Shown: positions 44,288 to 57,200 of the stretch, piece after piece | Layout: the number at the start of each line of letters is the position of its first letter | Position numbering within the stretch: the stretch's first letter is position 1 | NCBI GenBank assembly: GCA_010093485.1 | Contig: MU001493.1 | Span: forward strand, 1,972,937 to 2,036,936 | Length of the DNA stretch: 64,000 nucleotides | From: Karstenula rhodostoma CBS 690.94 | Lineage: Eukaryota; Ascomycota; Dothideomycetes; Pleosporales; Didymosphaeriaceae | Direction of reading: 5' to 3' | The notes under the pieces: generated by a model | Databases searched by the model: none | What the model saw: only the letters and a program-made list of their open reading frames with translations | What the model was told of the DNA's origin: nothing | Made by a program: the position numbers and the translations under genes

Positions 44288-44343
44288 CAGGCACCCATAG
44301 GCGCCTCCCTGTTGTCTTCCACGACTCCGGGATCCCCACATGT
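44288..44343 (-). repeat. Right copy of the inverted repeat
   Basis: Reverse complement of 40835-40892 with a few mismatches and one indel. Just left of it, TGTTGGGATGG (44188) and CCATCCCAACA (44280) form the ends of a ~100-bp inverted-terminal unit, which suggests a small MITE-like element. Confidence 0.85.
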
Positions 44344-44504
44344 CGCTTATGACGGGGTTCGCTTAGCCTTGTGCGAAGTTAATGTCAGAGGAGTTCCGTC
44401 GGGGTTGTAGTAGTCACTTCTGAGAATAAACTATTGGACGAGAAAAAGCATGCTCACTACCGTCTGCAGTGCCTATCTACCAGACCCCCGTTACTAGCGC
44501 GTCA

Positions 44505-46476
44505 CTAAACGGCGTCTTCGTTCAATGGCCTAGGTCCAAATACATGCAGTGATTCAGGTTTCAGCCTTGTCCCTGCAGTGGCTACCTGCAGTCTCTTGCG
44601 CTGCCCCAGGTAGGTGCCGTCGTCTCGCTCTCGAATGTAATACGCCAAGTCGCACTCAGGGTCCGTCTCGACCTGGCTCAATCCATTCCCCAACCAAGCA
44701 AACCGACTACCTTTATAGCGTATACTATAGTCTTCATACCTTACGTCAGAAATTGCCTCCATGTAATGGAGTCCGCTGCCGGGCCAAAGACTTGCGGGTA
44801 CAGCGTTCCCCTTCGGCTTGTACCAGGAGTTGCATGTATCGCTCCAGACTGTCTTCGCTACCTGGGTGTCGAGGTAAAGCTGTAGTTCTTCTACAGCTTC
44901 CTTCTTCGGAGAGAATGCATGGATGTTCTCTGTCTGCCAACGGTTGCACATCTTGAGCATATAATCGGCTTGTGCCTCTATCGTTGGGTTTAGCGTACGG
45001 ACTTATGCATGCAGCGCGGGGGTACTCACCTATGGTAATCAAGAAGGCGCCGCTGGCAAAGGGATTGTTTGGACCGTAGAAGACAAAATAGTTTGGCATA
45101 TCGGGTACCGCAAGGGCGAGGTAGCCTGAGGCTCTTTCGCGCCACTCGTCCTGGAGATTCTTTCCGTTCACCCCGCGGATCGGAAACGGTGGCTGATAGC
45201 TGGTATCGAATCCGGTTGCGCAGATCAGAATATCGGCCTTGTGACCTACATTGGCATTGTCGATGATGCCGGTCGCTGTTATCTTGTTGACGTGGCCAAC
45301 CACGAGCGTGACGTTAGGCGAGGTAAGTGCTTCGATGTAACCAACACCAGGTGTAGGGCGACGACATCCCACCCCGTAGCTTGGAATCACAGCACTTTCG
45401 TCCAGTTTCGTAGAGCCTGCAGCCGCAAGCTTCCCTTGAATCTGGTGGATGAGATGGCCACGTATCTGCTTCTGTTGTGGAGAATCTTTCAAGCAAAACT
45501 CGAAGTAACTGTTAACACGGCTTTCGAACTGTTTGCGTTTTGTTGTCAAGGATGTTGGGTGATTTTTGAAGTTCTGGATCTCTTCGTTGCTATACTCTCT
45601 CTGCGGTTCTCCGAATGGGCCGAAGATCCATGTCGGCTGCCGAATGACTACAGTCAGTTGGCTGACGAGGGGCTGTATCGATTTCAATATTTGTTGTCCT
45701 GAGGATCTGCATAGCGGTCAGTCTGACTGCAGGACAGGGTTAGAGTCCGATGGACAGATGGGGCAGAACCTCCTGCGAAGACGCACGTAGGTCTTAGCGG
45801 AAGCAGTCGGGTGAGTGCGTGATCATGTTATTGGGAATACATACCCGTTACCTATGAGGCAAACCTTCTTGCCCGTTAGGTCAATGCTCTCATTCCAAGC
45901 ACCACTATGCATGGTTACACCCTGGAACTGGTCGAGACCCACAATGTCCGGCCACTTGCATGAACTCAGAATCCCCGTAGCGTTGATCAAGATGTCACAT
46001 TCCGCTTTGATCGTCCCGCCGTTCTGGTCCTCGCCTTCAATTCTCCAGACACCCAAGTCATCTTGCCAATCGGCAGAAAGGATTCGGTGCCCGAATTTGC
46101 AGTAGCGATGAAGCCCGTACTTTCGAGCGAAGTCTTCGAAATACCCATGAATTTCCGTAGACGAGGCGTAGACCCTCGAATAGTCTGCCTTGGGCTCGAA
46201 CGAGTAGGTGTAGTTGTGTGCCTCGTAATCACACTCGCATCTGCAGCTCCTTGTCAGTACATTGAACGCAATAAATGTAAATGCGCAGGTGCTTTTGTAC
46301 CCCGGATATCGGTTATTGAACCAAACGCCTCCAACATTGGCATTCTTCTCATAAATTGTTAGATTGAAGTTGTGGAAGGAACGCTGTAGCTTGTATGCGA
46401 AACAGAGTCCAGATGCGCCGGCACCGATGCACACAATGCGCATGGGCCGCTCGGAGCGGATCGGGTTGCCTTTCAT
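44505..46476 (-). CDS. Baeyer-Villiger monooxygenase (FAD/NADPH)
   Basis: Four exons (46476-46301, 46240-45845, 45706-45030, 44977-44505), phases all matching, give 573 residues. The FAD Rossmann motif is GAGASG with CIGAGASGLCFAYKLQ. The BVMO fingerprint FxGxxxHxxxW is present as FQGVTMHSGAW. The NADPH Rossmann motif is GNGSSG, formed across intron 2, and ICATGFDTSYQPPFPI follows. The enzyme inserts oxygen next to a ketone to form an ester or lactone, or oxidises a heteroatom. It fits as a tailoring step after ketone formation by a P450. The start is 252 bp from the divergent P450, so the pair likely shares a promoter. Soluble. Confidence 0.93.
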
Positions 46477-46728
46477 GTTCCCGAATAATGCCGCGAAAGC
46501 TGGGTGGATGATGGTTCGGACTTGCTGGAGTATTGCCTCTTTTTATATCCACAATGTGCTAGTGACAACGATTCTGTGTACCAGGGGTGTGATCATGTCA
46601 TATACCGATGGGAAAAGCCGAATGATGGGTTGAGACCAGAACATCCGAAATAGCCCACTTAGATAATCAACCGCCTTTTTTAAGAGCCACAAACTTCGGA
46701 AACACTTTGGTACCAAACTCTTTCCAAC
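46477..46728. promoter_or_regulatory. Bidirectional promoter, BVMO / P450
   Basis: A 252-bp gap separates two divergent cluster genes. The minus strand reads GATATAAAAAGAGG near 46540, a TATA-like box for the BVMO. The gap is too short for independent regulation to be likely. Confidence 0.5.
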
Positions 46729-48503
46729 ATGGCGGTCGAGAATCTAAACCTTGTGTTCCAGGCCTGCTTTGTGGCCACGACTCTCTATGTACGAAGATAT
46801 TCTTCAATTTCCAGCCGTTACTAAGTCATCGTAGATTACTGGTGTTGTCATATATCGCTTGACGTTCCACCCTCTCGCTAGATACCCAGGCCCATTGCTA
46901 GGCCGGATCACAGACTGGTACTCTGTGATCCGCAGCCTTCGAGGCGATCGACATATCGAATTTTTGCGTCTTCACGAAAAGCATGGTATGTAAGCTGTTG
47001 TCAACAAGCGACATAAAGCAGGTAGAGCTGACTACCTCAGGGCCCTTTGTCCGTTTCGGTCCCAATCGAATATCTGTCAACACCGCCGAAGGCCTCCAGA
47101 AAATATACGGGAATCAAGCCAACACAAAGAAGTCGAGCTATTATCATGTGTTTAACGATGTGTTCAGGGGTGATAGCTCGTTGACCACCGTGGACAATCA
47201 ACTCCATGCGAAGAAAAAGAAGGCTGTCTCTTCGGCTCTCTCCGAGTCCTCAATCCGTGGCATGGAAGAGCTGATTCTTCGCAACATTTGTACCTTTTGT
47301 GAAGCGCTTGGCCAGTCGTCACCCGGATTTGATCAGAGCACGCTTGGCGAAGACGAACAATGGGGCGAGGCAAAGAATCTTACGGATTACGCTGGCTACC
47401 TATCGTTTGATATAATGGGGGACATATGTTTTTCATCTTCGTTCGACATGCTTCAGTCAGAGGCCAATCGATACATCCTCAAAGTCTTACCTCAAGGTGT
47501 CAACGGTCTCAATGTATGCGGTTGGATGCCCGCTATTCTTCGCCTCAAGATCGGCAACTGGTTTTTTGCGGAGCTGAACAAAGATCTCCACCGTTATGAA
47601 GCCTTTGCGAACCAGCAGTCAACAAAGCGCCTAGCCCTTGGAGATGACGCTGAACACCGAGACGTTTACTCATATCTTCTCGATGCTAATAAGAACGCGA
47701 AGGCAGGAGCGCCTCTGTTCTCACCGCACGATCTTGTTGGAGAGTCGAGTTTGTTGATCACTGGAGGTACGTAGCCTCCTCCCTCTAGTTCCGTTTCGTA
47801 TTCCAACCACTTCTCTATTGCAGGTTCGGATACTACCGCCACAGCCATCGCATCTACGCTCTTCTACCTTATGCATTATCCAGCTGCGCTCAATCGCCTA
47901 AAAGCTGAGGTGTGCCCGCGGTTCGATTCTCTTGAGGCTATCCGCGCTGGTGCTGACCTCTCTACCTGTCGTTGGCTGCGCGCTTGCATTGAAGAGGCGA
48001 TGCGTATGTCACCGGGGGTACCAGGGCTTCTACCACGCGAGGCTCTTCATGGTGGTGTAAAAATCGCAGGCGAATTCTTCCCTCCTGGAACCGATCTAGG
48101 CGTACCACATTATGCGATTCATCACAACGAATCCTTGTACCCAAACAGCTTCACATACCGACCCGAGCGTTGGATTGCCGGGTGTACTGCACCTGGTTCA
48201 GAGCATGTTACCTCTGCTGAAGAGGTTGCGTTAGCAGAGTCAGGGTTTTGCCCATTCAGCATCGGTCAACGGGGTTGCGTTGGTAAAGCGCTGGCTATGA
48301 AAGAGCTCATGGTGGCCATCGCACGGCTTGTATGGTTATACGACATGCGACTCGCGCCAGGCCAGGAACGCATCGGTGGTGGAGCGAAAGGTAATAGCGT
48401 TGGTCGTGAACGAGAAGAGGAGTTCCAGATGGTTGATATGTTCGTATCCAAGACGCAGGGTCCAGTAATCCAGTTTCAACGACGGAAGCGTGTTTTAGGA
48501 TAA
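46729..48503 (+). CDS. Cytochrome P450 monooxygenase
   Basis: Four exons (46729-46788, 46835-46985, 47041-47766, 47824-48503), phases matching, give 538 residues. N-terminal membrane anchor, then [19 protein letters not shown]. The I-helix reads [20 protein letters not shown], formed across the last intron. The ExxR motif is EEAMRMSPG and the heme loop is [14 protein letters not shown] with the Cys ligand. The pattern matches the benzoate-4-hydroxylase/isotrichodermin-hydroxylase-like fungal P450s, which are common oxidases of terpenoid clusters. ER-bound, needs a P450 reductase. It is the last gene before RIP island 2 and is intact, unlike the P450 at 36.8 kb. Confidence 0.93.
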
Positions 48504-49069
48504 GGTTCAATATTTGTTCGAGGCAGCGCAGCTGCCACGAGTATGAGAGCTCCTGCCCGTTTGACCTATAAGTTGGTCTTGACACAAGGTTTATATAGCG
48601 CCGTAAGCAGCTGCAGGTAGACTTATCATCATCCTTTTTCGCTTATTCTACCAGGTTATAGATGTTATGTTCACCAATTAAAACGGTCGTCTTTTGAAGG
48701 AATGGACAAGTCGGGCCGATCCAACTCTTTATCATGTGCATTAAACGAGTTGGTACATAAAGCCGATTCGCGCAGGTGCGTTGACGAAGAAGGTCGAGGT
48801 GACGTATTGAGATTTCCTATTAAACTAAACTTTTGATTTCATACTCTCGTCACTTCTAGATTTTAGGGAATCTGATTTCGTTTTGCGGTTCGTCAACAGC
48901 CTGTCCTTACATGATGAAGTGATGCGGATAATCTTCCATAAATGGTAAGACGACCGGCGCGAGGGCTGGAGTATGGGCTAGTACTCTCGCTTACAACGCT
49001 AAGAATAGTAGCGAATCTCTAGCATAGGCAAGGTAATCGCACAAGAAGTTATTCGGAATTTGCATCTAA
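48504..49069. other. 3' flank to RIP island 2
   Basis: No gene seen. Composition drifts towards AT from about 49040. Confidence 0.4.
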
Positions 49070-52000
49070 CTGGTTTATATGAATAATAAATATTAAACTT
49101 CGCATTAAATCACTAATAGTATTAGTGGTTTAGTGGAACTACTAGCTGTCGCTATATAATGGAGAGGTTTTTTTAATTTTAGGTTTTAGTTTTTAGGAAT
49201 ATAAATTTCGATTTAAGGCTAGACTAAAATATAGAGGATTAATACGTAATTACTATATTTAGAATCTAGCCCCTATATACCTAGGACACTAGAACTAGTC
49301 TTGGTAATCTAATTAGGTTAACACGTTTCTATAGCGGACTACTATAGGTAGGAACTTATAGGATATAATCTTCTATTTACTATAGAAAAGAGTATAGCTA
49401 TCCCTTTACTACTTAGCTATAGATTACTTTAATAATATAGTAGTTTTTATTTTATATACGCCTTCTTATATCTCTATTACTAATACTATAAAAGTATATA
49501 AAAAGAATAGAGTTAACTAAATAATAAAGTTTTAGAAAAGGTTTAACTAATATTAGATATCTATAGTTTATAGCTAACTTATAGTAGATTTACTATTAAC
49601 TTACCTTTTCTAGTAAATATAATTAAGAGTTTAGAACTATTCTAATTACTACCTAATCTATAATAGGTAAAGATATATCTATTTTAGAGAGTTAGGATAG
49701 GGTAAAAGAGAGTAGGTAATTAAATAATAGTAGTAATACTATTAAAAAAATTCTAATAGTTAAGATACTATTTATACCTTACTTAGAACTTTATTTAGGC
49801 TAAAAAAGAGATTAAGACTATAAGAAAGGTATTTTAAAATATATAAATTAAGGCTATATACTAACTACTATTATAGTTTATTAAGAATCTAGTAGGAATA
49901 GTTAGGGTATCTATAGTTATAAGACTAAAATCTATAGTATATACCCTTAATACTAATAATATTACCTTTTATATATAGAATTATAGTAAATATATACTTC
50001 TTTATTTATATATTCTTATATAGTTTATTTAGTAGTTAGACCTTATTAAATTTTAGGGCCTTAGAATAGGTAAAATAATAGAATTATTAAGTTACTAAAA
50101 CTCTAATAAAGATATTCTCTATAATAATACCTATCTTAGTCTATATAGATAGAAAGGGATATTTTAATATTAAGTTAATATTACTTTAAGAAATTATAAA
50201 TTTAGTAGAGGTAATAATAGAAAGATATTAGTCTAATTTTATATAGGAGTATATATAATACTAATTTAGAAATAATATAGAAAAATAATTACTTTATATA
50301 AAATTATAAATTCTAAAGAGTATTTTAAATACTCTATTTAAAAGTTTCTTATATTAGATTTAACTAATAATATATTTACTAACTAAAAAATACTAGAAAC
50401 TTTTAAATAATAGTAGATTTATTCTAGAGTAGTCTTCTAAGTATTTAATATCTATAAGTCTAAAAGATAACTACTAATATATTATAAACTAAAGAGGAAA
50501 TTAGTTTTAAATCTAATTCTTTCTATAATTTTATTTAATAACCTATTAAAGTTAGTATATTAGAACTATAGATATTTAGAAAATATAATAATATATATAT
50601 TCTATTAAGGTATTATAAATAAAATAAAAAATAGAATTTAAATATTATATTTCTTATAATATATATACTAATAACCTTAACTATAGCTTAAATAAGCTAT
50701 AAGTAAGTAAAAAAGGTTCTAGATTAAATAAATAACTAAGTTTAGTATACTTATATAGTACTAAAGATTAGGGTTAATATTTAAGTAATAGTTTATAATT
50801 AACTAGAAACTATAGTAACTATTAAATATAGATAGAGTATTAATTATATATATAATTTTAGTATTCTAAAATTAGAGAAATATATATTTAGTATTTACTT
50901 AATACTCTTTATAGCTCTTTTAAAGAGTATTACTAAGATATTATCTAATAGCTACTATTATATAATCTTAAAAAAGATATATTAAAACTAGTTTAAAATA
51001 GATTAAAAGTAATTTTAATTAGAGGTAGTATATAAAATATTTAAGTTATTTAATTTAAATAATAACTACTTTAGTAATATTAGTAATATAGTAAGTAGTA
51101 ATAATACTAACTAAGTTAATTCTTATCTAATACCTTTATTAGATTTCCTATATATACTTAAATATAATCCTCTCTAGAAAGATATAATAAATATATTATA
51201 GATAATACTAAATATATTTTTAAACTAGTATATTTAATCTCTAATAATACTTACTAACCTAGCCCTCTTTAATACGCTCTATTCTAGTCCCGTTTTACTA
51301 TTTAAAAATAATTTAAGTTATTTTTACTATAGTTAAAGTTTTTAGAAAGTTAGATTACTCTTATTTATATTATATCTACTAGATTACTATTATAGAAAGT
51401 ATAGTACTAGATTTTATTTTAATTATACTAGTTTTATAGATAATATAGATTATAAATTATATTTTTATTCTAATTTTAATTCTAATAGCCTAATATATAA
51501 AGTAATTACTTAGTATAGCTTATTAATAAGAGAGGGAAAATATTTATATAACTCTAGTAAATTTTATTCTTTTTATTACTAGTAATATATATAATAGTTT
51601 ATAAAGTATATTAAATCTTACTTAAAGGATCTTCTAGATAAGGATTTAAAATACCCCTATAGGGTATATAAAGAGTATTATTTATTTAAAAATAAAATAA
51701 AATAATATCTCTATAGTATATATAGATTATATCTACTATCTACTAAAAATACTTTCTAGACTTATTAAAACTTAGAAAAGATTAGAGATAATTCTTAATT
51801 ATTAAATATAATATTTCGCGAGCTTCTAGAAGCTATAGTAAAATATAGTAAAGGAATTTAATAAAGTACTAAAATATAAATAGATTCTTAATTATATATA
51901 TTAGAATAATATAGCTTAGAAATTTACTTTTTTTTTTATAACCTTTTTCTTTTAGACTTTTACTACTCTATTTTAGTTATATAGAATTTAAATATATTTA

Positions 52001-54211
52001 AACTAAACTATTATAACTATATCTATAAATCTATAAATAGTTTTTAAAATAGCCTATACTAATTTTATAACTATAGTATTTAATAGTATATAACGTCTAT
52101 ATATAATATTAATCTATACTTAAAATTTTTTTAAAATAGAAAAAGAAATAAAAGGGTAATATAGTATAAATAGTTTAGAGTATACTTTTTTTATTTTTTT
52201 ATCTAATTAGTTATATTCTACTATAGATTTATAAAATTCTATAGATCTAAGGTATAGTATAACTTTATTAGGGAGGAAGAATAGTATATAGTATAGTATA
52301 GATTTTAAAAGGTATAGGGCTATATAGTAAGGCTAAATATATAGTATCTAGTATAATTTTAATAAACCTTAGTAGCCTTAGCCCTAAAAAAAAATACGTG
52401 GCCTAATTTAGATTCTAAATTATAATTATAATATTTATAAATAGAGATTTATAAATTAATATATAAAATATAGTACTTTCTAAAATAAAAATTTAAAATA
52501 ACTTAATTAGTTAAATATTTTATTTATATACTATTTATAAAACTTTTAATATAAGATAATTAGAAATTATAAAACTAAATAAAATTATTTATAATAGCTT
52601 ATAATAAAGTTCTTTATTACTATAGTTAAGTATAGCTATATAAATTATAATACTTAGTAGATTAGTATACTATAGTTACTAAGTAAACTAAGTTATTAGA
52701 AACTATAGGTATTTTAGACTTTAGACCTAACTAATTATATTCGTAATTATTATTATTTAGTATTATAATAAAGGCCCTATCTTAGATATAATATATTCCT
52801 ATATCTTTTTTATATACTACTCTAAAAGACTATATAGTACTATTCTTAAACTTTCTAAATATACCTCTAATATCTCTACTAATAAATAAGAAAATCTTTA
52901 CTTAAACTTTTTAAGTTATTATACTTTTTAAAAATATTTAAGCTAAGAGATATACTAAGTAAAGCCTATAGACTAAATTTTAACTTACTCTAAAAAAGTA
53001 TAATAAAATAGAAAATAGCTCCTTAACTCCTTAATTATATAATACTACTTTCTAAACTATTATCTATTATATTCTCTAGATTCCTTCTCCTTTTATTACT
53101 TTATTAGGGTAAGGAGGTAGATAGAATACTAAGGAAAACCTAGTAGTTATTTTATTAACCCCTTAAAATAGCTTATAATATAAATAGTAATTCTATATTT
53201 TCTTTTAAAAATTTATATTAAATAGTAACTAACGTTAAATATTAGTAGTTAAATTATTAGGCCTATAGTAGTTAGAGTAGGCTAATATTCTACTATAAAG
53301 TAAAACTTTAAATATACTAAATAGTACTTTTAAAAGGGTTTCCAGGAACTATATTTAGGCGCTATATTTTTAAAAATAAATATAGTATATAGTATAATTT
53401 AAGAATTAAAATTAGTTTTTTAGACTATAAACCTATAACTTTATATTATAAAATAGTTATCTATTCTAATAATACTAGTAAATAATATAAAAAATAATAA
53501 TATTCTATAAAATATTTACTAATTACTTAAGTAACTAACTATACCTTAAATATATTAGTAATATAGCTTACTTATTATAGTTATAGTTTCTATCTTTTAA
53601 CTATTATACTTAGAATATTCTCTTTTACCTTAGTTATATAGTTTTTAAAATTAGCTAAAAATAAATTAAGTTATAATATATAAAGACTCTATTAAAATTA
53701 GAATACCTCTATCTAATTATATTATTAGCTAGATATAATTTTAAAAGGTTTAGAACTCTATTAAAATTCTTTTATAATATTTTTAACTCTTTTAGCCCTA
53801 TAGAAGAGTTATTATCTTTTATACTATATTTTATTTAGGAATATATAAAGATTAATAAGATATCTAAAATATCTAAATTAATTACTTTTATCTATATTAA
53901 GGCCTTATTTAATTTTTAAAGTAGTTATATAATTTCTACTTATATTTATATTATATACTTATTTAGATTAATAAATTCCTAGTTAAAACGGTATTTTTTC
54001 CTTCTAAGTAAAAGGGGTTACTTAAACTACTCTATTATATATTTTTAGCGATCTATATTACTTTATAGAGTTTCTATATATACTATATTTTTATCTAAAC
54101 TTTTTCTAATTACTAAATAATAATAGTATTAGTCTTAATTAGAATTATAGATTTTATTAACTATATTTTTCTATCTAATTCTACTAATATCTATAAGCTA
54201 TAATATACTAT

Positions 54212-54242
<31 letters not shown>
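54212..54242. repeat. (AAT)n microsatellite
   Basis: About ten ATA/AAT units in a row inside RIP island 2. Confidence 0.9.
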
Positions 54243-57200
54243 TTTATAGTAACTACTAATATTAATATATATATATCTAGCCTATATACCTTATAATAAA
54301 AAAATACCTTATACCCTATTAGAGATTATTATTATCTATAAAAGAAGAGAACTATATACTATTATCTATATACCTATATATAATACTAGCTCTAATATAA
54401 TACCTATTTTTAGAGTTAGTAATATATTTAATATAAGAGAAGAATTAGTACTTATTTTAAATACTTTAGTTATTTCTATTTAAATATATTATATAGCTTA
54501 TATATATATTTATATAAATATTTTATTTTTATAGTCTATATTAAATAGCTATTTATTACTAGCTAAATACTTAATATCTTATTAGAGTCTCTAATTAGAT
54601 TACTATTAATAATAAAGTTCTATATAAAGAGGGCCTCCTTAGTCTTATCCTTATAGGTAGCTAGATTAATTATACTCTCTAGATAGGAGTAGAAGAAGAG
54701 AAAGAATATCCTCTCTAAAAGATTATTATTTACTAGTAGTTAATATATATATAATATAGAGTTTATCTAATTAATAAATTATATATAGGTAGCTAGATTC
54801 TTTATTAATAGATATTTAATAATTTTAGTATCTAAAAAATTATATATTTAGTTATTAATAGTAGACTAAACTAGAGATACTATAGTAATAGGTATAATAA
54901 AAAAGATAAGGGTATTTAATAAATAGTAAAAAAGATTTAATATTAAAAAACCTAATAGATATATAGTATAGAGATAATAAAGATAAAGAGATAATTATAT
55001 TATATAATACTATATAAAGAATAATATAATTTTTTAGTTATCTATTATTCTACTATTAAAATAACTAAGTAACTAACTAAGTATATACTAAAATTTAATA
55101 TTAGTAGCTAACTAATTTACTCTAAATTATAAATATCCTATAACTATTTAGTATATATTTAATTTAAATTAGATTATAAGTATCTATATAGCTTTATATT
55201 TATAAGAAATATATATCTAGCCTTTATATAAGTAAACCCTACTAGAGGAGAAAAATCTATAATTTTTAAGCTATTTAAAATATTTATATTTTAGTATTCT
55301 ACTAAGTTTATTTATTAAGTTTTACTATAGCTTACCTAAACTCGCGAAATATTATATTCGAAATAGTATTTTTTAGTAGAACTACCCTCTATAATAGTTA
55401 ATTAGAGATAATATTTAGATATTAATATTTTAGTTTTAGTCTTTTTATAATATTATCTATATTTTCTACCTTTATTATAAAGTCTAAATAATATTAGTCT
55501 AATAGTTATAATACTATTAGTACTAGGATTTATTATAAATAATACCTCTATTAAATAGATATTAAAGTAATTATTACTAGTATTTACTAAAATACTCTAG
55601 ATTACTTTTTTATTATTACTAATACTACTATTCTAGACTATAACTAATACTCTAGTAGAAACTTCTAAGTATATAGACTCTATAGGGCTAAATAGTTTTT
55701 AGAATTAGTATATATTTTTTACTAGTTTAACTATACTAGGTCTAGATTTATATTAGGTATAGTTTACTAAAAAGTCTAGTATACTAATAGTAGTAGATTT
55801 TATATATAATATATTAATAGTATTAGATATAATAAAACTAATATTATTATATTTAGCCCTATATATTTATTTAGTTAACTCTAAAGTTTTACTAAGAAAG
55901 TCTAAAAGGTTTCTAGAGTTATTAGTAATTTTATTTATTCTATTTTTATTATTAATATCTATTTCTAGTATCTATATCTTATAAGATTAGAAACTAAAAA
56001 AATAATATAGAGATTAAAAAAAAGAAATTTACTAGATTATTTCTTTTAATTATTTTACTTTATTATAGTTCTATAGAAGTATTAAATTTATATCTAAAAT
56101 ATTAAAGTTAGACTTTATAGAATAATATTAGTAAGACTAAATTAAAATAAAAAATTTTAACTTATTTTAATTTTATTTATATACTATAGAAAGTTAGTAC
56201 TATATTATTTATAAAATATAAAATCTTTATAATCTATTATACTTTAGTAAGTAACTTTATTTATTATTAGAAAAATTTAAAAAGATAACTATATTATACC
56301 TCTTACTACTACTAATATACTTAGAATTAAATACTAATATTTTAAAAACTCTATTAGCTAAAATTATTACTACGTTTTCTCTTTCCTTATTTAGATAGAT
56401 TATTTATTCGTAACTACTAGCTATTATAGCTAAGAGGGTATTAAGTAAAATATAGTTTTTTAAAACTCCTTAGAAACTAGAATAATTAAATAGTACTAAG
56501 CTATAGAGGTAAAGACTATATATACTTTAAATAATTTTTAAGGACTATATATTCTAGTATCTCGTAGATTAATTATATTAGTGGATTAGTAGGTTTACTA
56601 TAATATTATATATTAATAAAACTTTTATATACCCCTTTATATATTCTTTTATATATATAGATACTAGTTTTAAGTAAATAATTAGACTTTATTACTTTAA
56701 CCTTAAGTTATTATTATAAGTTAGGGCTAAGTATAAGGTAAGTATAGGCTTTTTAAATAAAAATACTTTTATAAATATAATATTTTAATAGCTAACTATA
56801 GAAGTTTTATTAGTAATATTATATTACCCTATTAAACGAGAAAAATATACTAGGAAGTAAAATATAATATTAATTCCTTATTAATAATTTATTTATTCTA
56901 AGCTACGTGTCTATACTTATTTAAAAAGAAAAAGTTTAAAGTATATACTTTTAAATAAGTCTAGATTCTTATTATACTATAAAGATATAAATATAGTTAC
57001 TTAAGGGGAATAAAAGTAATTACTTTCTAAAATACTTTTAGAAACTATTATAATTATACTACTAGACTTTTAAATATATTAATTCTCTTTATTACGAATA
57101 GATTTATTACTAATATAGTTAGTATTTATATACTTATATAGAAATTATTAAATTAATAATAGCTTAGAATCTTACTTTTAATATAGCTAAAGTTATAGAA

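Noticed and set aside
45707..45844. An extra tiny exon in the BVMO between the two Rossmann domains
   Set aside because: A single 138-bp intron ending at GCTATGCAG directly rebuilds GNGSSG in frame, so no microexon is needed.
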